Below, piece after piece: positions 1 through 8,313 of a stretch of DNA of 64,000 nt (position 1 is its first letter; each line of letters opens with the position of its first letter). The position numbers and the translations under genes are program-made. Origin of the DNA: a virus; the IMG/VR virus record IMGVR_UViG_3300027816_000052, positions 188,480 through 252,479 of that record; one strand, written 5' to 3'. The notes under the pieces are model-generated. The model was not told where the DNA came from. It ran no database searches and saw only the letters and a program-made list of their open reading frames with translations.

Positions 1-1179
1 ACAACGGCGGCAACAACACCAAATTCAGCAACCACTTACAGTGCAATTAGTCAAACTTATTTTGAATATTCAGAATTTGGAACTTTTATTTATGATTCGG
101 GTTATTCAATTGACGGTACTGGTACCACTGTTTCATATTTAACAGGAACAACAGTTTGGGAAAATACGGGAAATACTTCAGGAAATACTATAATAGATGG
201 TCCATTAAATAGATCGGGTATTTGGACAACATTAACAGGTGGAACAGATTTACCAGAGGATACTTGGATTGGTTATTCTTTCTGCATTGAATCAACATCG
301 GCAAAAACTTATTATGTTGGTCTAGGTGCTGATAATAAGTTCTCATTTAGACTTAACGGGCAAACAGTTGTTCAATCTATTTGGAATGATACAACATCAT
401 TCAAATATTGGCATGTTTATCCTATTGATGTTCCTCAGGGAACAAACGTCATTGAATTATTTGGTTTAAATACTAGTTCCGATGCGGCATTTGGTTGCGA
501 AATTTATGATAATACATTATCTGAATTGACCGCAGCAACGGTTTATAGTGATTTAAATATTATTTATACAACATCTTCACAAATTGGCGGTATTTTTGAT
601 TTGGTTGCTGATTCTGGGTTTACTTATTTAACTTCAGGCTACACATGTCCATCTGGTTATGTCTATCAATCTTGTAGTGGTAATTGTTTATCATACACAA
701 TATGCGATAACGCCATTACACCCACACCAACACCGGTACCAACATCGACACCATTACCAAATCCATGTTCAGCAACAAGTATTGATATAACAATTACAGC
801 AATAACATCAATTACAACGACAACAACCACATCAACAACAACAGTACCAACAGTTGGACTTAGCGGTAGTAGTGTATTTGAATTAGTTAATACCGTATTT
901 ATTTGTCCTGATGTTGTTAAAAAATTACAAAGTTGTACAACAGGACAAATTTATTATACTGTTGATAATTTAGTTACCGGAACAACATACGTTCAGACTG
1001 GAGAAACGATTAATGCATTATTTAATGGTGAATATGATTGTGCAACTTATCTTGAGGATGTTATGAATATTTCACCAAATACTGTTGTGACTGAAATTAA
1101 TGCGGTATTCTGCGATTGTAATAACTGCGTTCCGGCAACAACCACAACAACATCAACTACAACAGATTGTTGTCCATAA
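1..1179 (+). CDS. Phage tail/adsorption protein, 5'-partial
   Basis: The frame is open from the first base of the window, so the gene starts upstream; at least 392 residues are present. The visible N-terminal part resembles a beta-rich ligand-binding domain ending in a segment (EIYDNTLSEL, then LNIIYTTSS) that recurs in the next protein (VIYDSTYSEI, then LDIIYSTNS), so the two are paralogous over this region. A Pro-Thr linker (PTPTPVPTSTP) and a Thr-rich run follow near the middle, then a Cys-rich tail ending in another Thr-rich stretch and CCP. Thr-rich and PT linkers with Cys pairs recur in the next genes, which points to one set of extracellular tail or fibre proteins. Precise role unknown. 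Confidence 0.75.
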   Translation, partial: TTAATTPNSATTYSAISQTYFEYSEFGTFIYDSGYSIDGTGTTVSYLTGTTVWENTGNTSGNTIIDGPLNRSGIWTTLTGGTDLPEDTWIGYSFCIESTSAKTYYVGLGADNKFSFRLNGQTVVQSIWNDTTSFKYWHVYPIDVPQGTNVIELFGLNTSSDAAFGCEIYDNTLSELTAATVYSDLNIIYTTSSQIGGIFDLVADSGFTYLTSGYTCPSGYVYQSCSGNCLSYTICDNAITPTPTPVPTSTPLPNPCSATSIDITITAITSITTTTTTSTTTVPTVGLSGSSVFELVNTVFICPDVVKKLQSCTTGQIYYTVDNLVTGTTYVQTGETINALFNGEYDCATYLEDVMNISPNTVVTEINAVFCDCNNCVPATTTTTSTTTDCCP

Positions 1180-1202
1180 ATGGTTAAAAAAACTAAAATA
1201 TA

Positions 1203-3839
1203 ATGTCTTATCAATATTGTAGTGGTGGTTCTTATTGCTTTTCTTCAAACACTACTAGTGTAACAGCAAGTACTATTGGTTGTTTATCTAAAGTAGATAA
1301 TGTTCAATATAGTATTAATGGTACAAGAATCTATAATACAAATTTTACTAATGAATCGATTTATGCTGAATTTCCATCTGACCCCGGATTTTTGGGTATT
1401 CAAGCGAATTTAACTTCACCAGCAACTCAGTGGGGATCAACAGGAAATTCAATTTTTGGTCCCATGAATAGACAAGCTGTTTGGTATGACGGAGATTGCA
1501 ATGGGTCAACAGAAATAATTTCAGGTGAATTAACTCTTAGTTATTATTTTTATAATTCAGGAACAACAAATCAGTATTATCTAGGTTTTGGGGCTTGGAT
1601 TTATCCAACAGGACAAATAAATTTAACAATAAATAATGATATTATTTTATCTGGTGATGCGTCTATAATTGGTTCAAATTCACAACTCTATCATAGATTT
1701 TGGCACATAATTCCAATTACTTTACTATCTTGTGATAATCATATTAATTTAACAATTACTTCGTCAGGTATTATTCAAAATGCGGTTGGTTTAGTAATAT
1801 ATGATAGCACATATTCTGAAATTATTAATGCGACTAATGATAATGATTTGGATATTATTTATAGTACAAATTCTTTATTAACCACAGCAGGAAAAACTGG
1901 ACCTTTTGTTAAGGCGGGATGTCCGTCAGGATACATGTTAAGCGCAAATACGCTTACTGCAACTTGTATAACAACAATTTATACTGGTTGTACCTGTAAT
2001 TGTTGCGATAGATACCAAATTGGTAGAATATTTGGAAATGATAATTTTGTGTATAATGATTGTAATAATCAACCAAAAATTATAACAAATTTAAATGCTG
2101 GTGAATCAATACAAATTTGTGCATGTTCTATAATAACTCCTAAAACACTATTGGGTAATAATACTTGGAGTGCGGGTAATGGTCAATTTAGAATTGTTTT
2201 AATAACATCTTGTGATAGTAGTTGTATACCAATTCCCGATGGTCCTCCCCCAACACCAACACCAGAACCAACTTGTTCTGATTGTGGATTTACAATGATT
2301 TCAGTTGGTGATAGACATACGGTGGGTATTAGTGGTGATACATTATTTTCTTGGGGAAGCAATTCAGTTGGTCAATTAGGTTTAGGATATACTGGCGGTT
2401 CTTTCTATATACCACAACAAATGATAGACCCAACAAGTGGTGCATACCCTTGGGTTTATGTAGAAGCTGGTTTAGAATCAACATTTGCAATCAATTCAAA
2501 TGGGGATTTATTTGTTTGCGGTAATTCTTCCTCAAATAATGGTGGAGATCAACTAGGATTAAACGATGGTATATCTAATATTGATACATTAACTCAAGTC
2601 ACCTCACCAACCCCAAATGGGTGGTTAAAAATATGGTCAAAAAATACAGCAACAATTGCTCTTAGAAGTAATGGTACAATTTGGGGAACAGGTTTTAATG
2701 AAAAATATCAATTAGGTTTAGGTGATAATTTAGATAAAATGCAATTTACACAGATTGGTTCTGATACAGATTGGGAAGAAATTGCTAGAGGATTATTTCA
2801 TACGCTTGGTTTGAAAAATAATGGAACTATTTATTCTTGGGGAACTAATTTAACAATTCCTCAGAGAAACCCATTAGGATTAGGTGCGGGACCAGCTAAT
2901 CAAGAAGCTCAAATACCAACACAAATTACAATACCAACATACCCATTATATTCAAATAGTGTTGTGTTTAATCAAATATCCGCAGGAAATTATCATTCCG
3001 TTGCATTAGCTGATAACACATCAATATGGGGATGGGGACAAAATACCCAAGGTCAGTTAGATTGCTTTAATTGTGGTTCGGTTGATAATTCAAGACCGTT
3101 TCCTATGGATGGTGGAATTTCTGTAAATCCACCAAGTTCTCAATCTGAAGGTGCTAATACAAATTCAGGATATACATCAGTAATAGCTGTTGGTGATATG
3201 ACATTAGCCATTACGTCTGGTATAACTTTAAATTTTGCACCATTTACTGCACCAAATGGTGTGAATTGGACACCGAATTTAAATGGTGACAGAATTTGGA
3301 CTTGGGGTGAAGGATATGGATCAAATGTAAAAACACTTTTACAAGACAATATTGATAGAATTAATTTAGAAACAAAAAATGATTGGTGTTATGTCTGGGC
3401 TGGTGGTCAAGCGGAACAAGGCGGCATTGGAACTCAAAACTTAGTTTTTTTCGCAAAAGATATTAATGGTACAATATTTACATGGGGTACCAATTCATAC
3501 GGTCAGTTAGGCGTTGGACAAAACCCAATTTGTCCTGTTTGTGATAATGACTATGTTAATCCAATTGGGTTGTGTTTTAACTCAATAGATTCGGAATGTC
3601 CATGTCCTGATTGCGAATGTGTTACATATACTTTAAGCAATTATTCTACACTTGAAGTACCGTTTACTTATATTGATTGTAATAACACATTAATAAATTC
3701 AATATTAGGTAGAGGTGGTCTTGGTCCATCGACAACAACTGTCACAATTTGTGCTTGTTTAAATACAATAGTTATTGATGAAAATATCAATCCTAATTTT
3801 GTTAATATAACAACAGATCAAACCCCTTGTGAATCATGA
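1203..3839 (+). CDS. Tail fibre-like protein with RCC1-type beta-propeller
   Basis: 878 residues. An N-terminal beta-rich domain is shared with the preceding gene, then a PTPTPEPT linker, then roughly residues 360-775 contain RCC1-type blades: repeated cores such as SWGSNSVGQLGLG, IWGTGFNEKYQLGLG, IYSWGTN, IWGWGQNTQGQL and FTWGTNSYGQLGVG. RCC1 repeats form a seven-bladed propeller used for protein binding; in a phage tail gene this is plausibly a receptor-binding head. The C-terminal ~100 residues are Cys-rich (CPCPDCEC). The ATG is 23 bases after the previous stop, and the gene overlaps the next by ATGA. RCC1 identity is seen in the repeats; the virion role is inferred from neighbours. Confidence 0.85.
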   Translation: MSYQYCSGGSYCFSSNTTSVTASTIGCLSKVDNVQYSINGTRIYNTNFTNESIYAEFPSDPGFLGIQANLTSPATQWGSTGNSIFGPMNRQAVWYDGDCNGSTEIISGELTLSYYFYNSGTTNQYYLGFGAWIYPTGQINLTINNDIILSGDASIIGSNSQLYHRFWHIIPITLLSCDNHINLTITSSGIIQNAVGLVIYDSTYSEIINATNDNDLDIIYSTNSLLTTAGKTGPFVKAGCPSGYMLSANTLTATCITTIYTGCTCNCCDRYQIGRIFGNDNFVYNDCNNQPKIITNLNAGESIQICACSIITPKTLLGNNTWSAGNGQFRIVLITSCDSSCIPIPDGPPPTPTPEPTCSDCGFTMISVGDRHTVGISGDTLFSWGSNSVGQLGLGYTGGSFYIPQQMIDPTSGAYPWVYVEAGLESTFAINSNGDLFVCGNSSSNNGGDQLGLNDGISNIDTLTQVTSPTPNGWLKIWSKNTATIALRSNGTIWGTGFNEKYQLGLGDNLDKMQFTQIGSDTDWEEIARGLFHTLGLKNNGTIYSWGTNLTIPQRNPLGLGAGPANQEAQIPTQITIPTYPLYSNSVVFNQISAGNYHSVALADNTSIWGWGQNTQGQLDCFNCGSVDNSRPFPMDGGISVNPPSSQSEGANTNSGYTSVIAVGDMTLAITSGITLNFAPFTAPNGVNWTPNLNGDRIWTWGEGYGSNVKTLLQDNIDRINLETKNDWCYVWAGGQAEQGGIGTQNLVFFAKDINGTIFTWGTNSYGQLGVGQNPICPVCDNDYVNPIGLCFNSIDSECPCPDCECVTYTLSNYSTLEVPFTYIDCNNTLINSILGRGGLGPSTTTVTICACLNTIVIDENINPNFVNITTDQTPCES

Positions 3840-4048
3840 TACAAGTAACAATAAATAATATAACAGGTCAGACACCATATGATATTTATGTTTGTGATTC
3901 TGATGAAGATAACTGTTTTTGGATAGCAACAATTTCATCATTACCATATGATTTTATTATACCACCACCGTATGATATTATGGAAACTTTTTGTATTAAA
4001 GCGGTGGATGGTAATGGATGTGAAATAATAAATTGTCAAACACCATAA
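3836..4048 (+). CDS. Small virion-associated protein, unknown function
   Basis: 70 residues, start overlapping the upstream stop as ATGA, which suggests translational coupling with the RCC1 tail protein. The sequence is acidic and beta-prone with four cysteines (VCDSDEDNCF, FCIKAVDGNGCEIINC) and no signal or membrane segment. It resembles one isolated immunoglobulin- or fibronectin-like beta unit of the kind found in the neighbouring tail proteins, but no family is recognised. Its place between two giant tail proteins makes a structural or accessory role likely. Confidence 0.65.
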   Translation: MIQVTINNITGQTPYDIYVCDSDEDNCFWIATISSLPYDFIIPPPYDIMETFCIKAVDGNGCEIINCQTP

Positions 4049-4049
4049 A

Positions 4050-5951
4050 ATGGGATTAATAGGTAGCGGAACAACTAATGAATGTAAAGTGGTAACAATT
4101 TTTCCACTGGGTGTTGAGTGTAATACAACAAATCCGTCAACATCACTTGCACTTGACGGTATCGCGTCATTAATAATTACAGGGGGAACAGCACCATATA
4201 ATATACAATGGAGTAATGGTGCAACAAGTCAAACTTTATATGGTCTTGGTGGTGGTGAATATACCGCAACCGTTACAGATTATTACGGTGATTTTACCTC
4301 AGTTACCACTTGTGTTTTAATACAACCAACAACAACCACAACAACATATACAACAACGACAACAACAATACCTTATACCTCAGGTGTTACTTTTTGTTTA
4401 AGTAGATGTAAAACTAATATCTGTGATAATTTTACATTCCAAGCCGGAAATATTATAAATGGATATAATTCTTGGACATCAAGCACATTAACAGTTTATT
4501 ATGATATAATAACTAATAGATGGATTTTTGATGGTTATACCGCACCATTAGGCTACAATGCTGGTATTACATATGCAAATGACCCACCAACGGCTAATCC
4601 ACCATTATCTTGGTTGGTTGAAGGTTCAAATTATAGACCTGAGGTTTATGCTGTGGTGGGAAATTGCGGTTCTCAGACAGCAACATTTTCTAGGTCGATA
4701 ACAAATTCAGCTTGTCAATCTTCAAAAGACGGATCAATAATTGTAACCCCTAATGGTGGTTCCGGTTCTTATTTATTTTCAAAAAATGGTGGATTAACCT
4801 ATCAATCATCTCCTGTTTTTAGTAATTTAGATTCTGGGTCATATACAATAGTAATTAAAGATACTGTAACAAATTTAACAAAATCTGATGTTGTGGTTGT
4901 ATCGAACACAACAAATACAAGAACTTTTAGTTTGAACTTCTCAACAACAAGTCCAACAACAGTATATACACCACCAACTAATGTTTATGATATAATTCAG
5001 CAATTCTCACAAACGAAAGAAATTATACCATTTGTAATCACACCAAACCCAATATTACAAGTTGGTGAAACTTTAACTTTTGATTTTGACTTTAGAACTA
5101 ATACTAGTTTTCAGTCTCCGGGTAATGCTGTATTTACAAATAACTTATTATTATATAAAAACGGTAATTTATTAACAGGTTTAACGTCTACAATAACTAA
5201 TACCACCGTTGGTTCCGGCGTTTGTTCAGCAAATACACTAACATCTGTAACGTCTATAACACAATATAATTCTGTTTCATTAACATATGGTGATACATTA
5301 AGTGGTAGTGTATATTCAAACACATCATTATCAGCAACATCGTCTGTATTAGGTTGTACATCGTCAGCAAATAATCTTGTGTCATATGGAACTAAAAATT
5401 TAACAATCACACCACAAAAATGTCGCTCAATTAGTTCCGGATTGGTAAAAAATACACAATTCACAAACAATTTAAATTATATTTTACCGCCATTAAATAT
5501 ATCATTTACAAACAAATGGTTAACAAATACCGAATCAGCACTTAGTGGATTTACATATGGCGGAAATGTAAATAACCCAACATCTCCGGGTACAACACCA
5601 AAAATATCATATAATTTTACAACAGGTTGTTTAATACAAAATACTAGTTGCTTCCCATTAGCAAATACTGTAAATGGTGGACCATTAACCGGAGTTACCA
5701 CAAATCAATTAACGGTACAAGCTGGAACAAGAGGGGGTATTATAAATTTATGGTTACAATTAGGTGGGCTTTTAAGTGGTGGTGCATGTGCAAAAATATT
5801 TGGAACATTAAAGGTTTCTATAAATTCTGGCGCATATACTACTTTAACGACATTAAATGGTGGTTTAGGTACATGCTCAACAACATATTCATATGTTATT
5901 CCATTAAATGCAAATTCTATTGAATTTTTATGGGAACAAACGAGAATCTAA
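4050..5951 (+). CDS. Tail adhesin-like protein with SprB-type repeats
   Basis: 633 residues. Residues ~10-95 and ~213-285 each read like the SprB/PKD-like beta repeat of Bacteroidota surface adhesins (GGTAPYNIQWSNGA ... GGEYTATVTD and GGSGSYLFSKNGG ... DSGSYTIVIKD). The first is followed by a Thr-rich linker. The remaining ~330 residues are Ser/Thr/Asn-rich and beta-like without a recognised family. SprB repeats are known from flavobacterial gliding adhesins, so a phage tail protein built from them may mimic or contact host surface filaments; that functional step is inference. It starts one base after the preceding stop. Confidence 0.8.
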   Translation: MGLIGSGTTNECKVVTIFPLGVECNTTNPSTSLALDGIASLIITGGTAPYNIQWSNGATSQTLYGLGGGEYTATVTDYYGDFTSVTTCVLIQPTTTTTTYTTTTTTIPYTSGVTFCLSRCKTNICDNFTFQAGNIINGYNSWTSSTLTVYYDIITNRWIFDGYTAPLGYNAGITYANDPPTANPPLSWLVEGSNYRPEVYAVVGNCGSQTATFSRSITNSACQSSKDGSIIVTPNGGSGSYLFSKNGGLTYQSSPVFSNLDSGSYTIVIKDTVTNLTKSDVVVVSNTTNTRTFSLNFSTTSPTTVYTPPTNVYDIIQQFSQTKEIIPFVITPNPILQVGETLTFDFDFRTNTSFQSPGNAVFTNNLLLYKNGNLLTGLTSTITNTTVGSGVCSANTLTSVTSITQYNSVSLTYGDTLSGSVYSNTSLSATSSVLGCTSSANNLVSYGTKNLTITPQKCRSISSGLVKNTQFTNNLNYILPPLNISFTNKWLTNTESALSGFTYGGNVNNPTSPGTTPKISYNFTTGCLIQNTSCFPLANTVNGGPLTGVTTNQLTVQAGTRGGIINLWLQLGGLLSGGACAKIFGTLKVSINSGAYTTLTTLNGGLGTCSTTYSYVIPLNANSIEFLWEQTRI

Positions 5952-5973
5952 ATAATTATAGTAAAGGATATTG

Positions 5974-8310
5974 ATGTCATATATTTTAAAAAATACAAAT
6001 AAAATAGTAAATACCCAGATTACAGATGTGGGTAGAAGAAAACTATCACAAGGGAAATTTAAAATAAAATATTTCCAAGTCGGTGATAGCGAGATATTTT
6101 ATAATGCCATTTCTGGATATAATCAAAGTGATAATTTTATTTTACAACCACAATTTAATTCACAAAATGACACAGGTATACCTGAAAGTAATAAAGCAAA
6201 TATTAAATATCCGTTTTATTTAGATGAAAATCTAAATAATACTTATGGTTTACCTTATATGAGTTCAGACTTTGATTCTGTATTTGAAAATGTCCCATCT
6301 AGAGGATTTTTTACTGGTTCTAGTGGGTCTTGGTCTGCAATAACTCAAGCGGGATATTTAGTAACATCAAATTATTATATTGATTTATCCTCAGTAACCG
6401 GAGGAACAAAAATAACAGTAATTAGTGGGTTTTGTAATACAACAACACCAATTGTCTTTACCGGTTGTTGTGATCCAATAACATCAACAACCACAACGAC
6501 AACAACGTCAACAACCACTCTTGGTCCTTGTGATTTAACCGGTACAACAGCAACAACTACTTGTGTAATAAGTGGTAATACAAGAGAAGAGGGTGTACCC
6601 ATCGTTGGTGATTTTGTAACGATTATTTTTGATTGTAACGCTGATTGTGGTGAACTTGGTAGTTATCCAATCTTAACATATAGAATATGTTGTATATTAA
6701 ATGATGTTTTTGTATTGGATAGGGAAATACCTGACTTAGCATCATTAGGTTATACTGGACAAGCACAATTATTAATTTATCCATCTGGGTTTACGGGATT
6801 TTATGATTACGAAACACCCGAACAATATTGGAATCCTGAAACTATAAATTTTGAAAGTAGTTGTGACATCTCTAATGATTATGTTAAGATTTGGAATATG
6901 GCAATTCCTTGGAGTGAATCGCCAGCAGGTATTTTTTCTTCAAAAACAAAAGATGTTAATTATTTTGCTAGTAAAAATTATCTAGGTTCAAAAGAATATT
7001 TTGGATATCAAACAAACTCTGGTCAAAAATTTATTAATTCTTCTGGAATTACCACCACAACGGATACTTTTTACTACAATTCTTTTGATGAACAAATTTA
7101 TGTTGAACCAAAAGACCAGAAAGCAATTGCAATAATTCATTATACAAATCAAGGAATTGATTTTGAATATGGTGAAAAATTTGCAACACAAGAACTTAAT
7201 GCTGAAACATCTGGAACAACAGGATTAGCACAAAACTTTAAATTAGATATTCCTTGGTTATTATGGCACAAAACAACAGGTAACACAATTGGTGAAACAT
7301 TCTATATTGATCCTCCGGGTTATAGTGGATTAAATGTTTGTTATATGGTAACTGAAAGGTATGATATGGTTTCTCAGGGTATGAGGTATTACCATCTTTG
7401 GGATTTAAATCCAGATTCGAATGGTAATTTGAATAGGGTTGGGAAGGTTTACCCGGATTCTAAAATGGTAATCATTGATGATGAAGAAATTATTGCTGCA
7501 ATGTCTTATAAAGCAAACAGAAACTGGACATTACCAGCACCGAATATTAGTTTACTTTCACCAAATTTATGTCAAAACTATTCATCAATTAATGAGGGGT
7601 TATTAACTAATAATCAGGAATATTTGTGGTTAACATATCGTTTTGATAATAGTACTTTTACAAATTCATTGCATTGTAACTATTATAGTGTAATACAAGG
7701 ACCAGACCAAGAATGTGACCCAACACAAAAAAATATTGTTGTTAGATTTGGTGACGAATTTCCATTCTTAAGAACTGGTACAACATGTAATACCGGATTT
7801 TATGCTGAAAAAATAATAATTTTAGCTCAAAAAGTTATTGGAAATCAGAGACCTTCCCCAACTAACTGGAAAGAAATTGATGTTACTAATCAAGTTTCCG
7901 CTTCAACTTTATCATCTGGATATTTAACAGTTAATTCATTAACTACAACTTCATTTATAATTGATAAGATGTTATATGATAATGGTGCAACATATAATTT
8001 AGATTCATACATTTCATTACCCGACCTTAATGAAACCAGTAATTGCTTAAATTTTGGTGATGAATATTATTTCTATGGTAATATTGAAACAGATATACAA
8101 TCAACCATTTATCAGATGAAATATGTTGTTAATTTAACAAATAATCAGTTTAAAATTAGTAGTAACCCAACATGGTCAGCAAATACTTCAACATATGTTA
8201 CTGAAATTGGTTTATATGATGAGGATAAAGATTTAGTGGTTATTTCTAAATTACAGTCGCCACAAGTAAGAGAAGGCATACAACAATTCGCAGTTTCATA
8301 TATATTTTAA
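5974..8310 (+). CDS. Large virion structural protein, paralogue A
   Basis: 778 residues from the ATG at 5974, which has an AAAGGA element just upstream, one of the few good Shine-Dalgarno sites here. The N-terminus carries TDVGRRKLSQG (residues ~18-27) then a KYFQVGDSE segment, a module I associate with large T4-like virion proteins of marine and Bacteroidota phages. A Cys-Cys pair and a Thr-rich linker lie near residues 165-183. The rest is beta-rich with long stretches matching the next gene (WNMAIPWSESPAGIFSS, PDSNGNLNRVGKVYPDSKM). A tandem duplication is evident. Likely tail, baseplate or neck component; exact position in the virion unknown. Confidence 0.8.
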   Translation: MSYILKNTNKIVNTQITDVGRRKLSQGKFKIKYFQVGDSEIFYNAISGYNQSDNFILQPQFNSQNDTGIPESNKANIKYPFYLDENLNNTYGLPYMSSDFDSVFENVPSRGFFTGSSGSWSAITQAGYLVTSNYYIDLSSVTGGTKITVISGFCNTTTPIVFTGCCDPITSTTTTTTTSTTTLGPCDLTGTTATTTCVISGNTREEGVPIVGDFVTIIFDCNADCGELGSYPILTYRICCILNDVFVLDREIPDLASLGYTGQAQLLIYPSGFTGFYDYETPEQYWNPETINFESSCDISNDYVKIWNMAIPWSESPAGIFSSKTKDVNYFASKNYLGSKEYFGYQTNSGQKFINSSGITTTTDTFYYNSFDEQIYVEPKDQKAIAIIHYTNQGIDFEYGEKFATQELNAETSGTTGLAQNFKLDIPWLLWHKTTGNTIGETFYIDPPGYSGLNVCYMVTERYDMVSQGMRYYHLWDLNPDSNGNLNRVGKVYPDSKMVIIDDEEIIAAMSYKANRNWTLPAPNISLLSPNLCQNYSSINEGLLTNNQEYLWLTYRFDNSTFTNSLHCNYYSVIQGPDQECDPTQKNIVVRFGDEFPFLRTGTTCNTGFYAEKIIILAQKVIGNQRPSPTNWKEIDVTNQVSASTLSSGYLTVNSLTTTSFIIDKMLYDNGATYNLDSYISLPDLNETSNCLNFGDEYYFYGNIETDIQSTIYQMKYVVNLTNNQFKISSNPTWSANTSTYVTEIGLYDEDKDLVVISKLQSPQVREGIQQFAVSYIF

Positions 8311-8313
8311 GAT

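Noticed and set aside
779-850. Thr-rich runs (also near 4325 and 6480) as satellite or non-coding repeats
   Set aside because: They are codon-varied ACA/ACC/ACG/ACT runs inside open frames and act as protein linkers.
2270-3530. RCC1 repeats as sign of eukaryotic DNA
   Set aside because: RCC1-type propellers occur in bacteria and phages; neighbours and codon use are phage-like.
5111-5470. Long minus-strand open frames over the tail genes (also 5477-5701, 6375-6602, 8751-8957)
   Set aside because: They are mirror frames of Thr/Asn-rich coding DNA, lack promoters and have no protein-like features.
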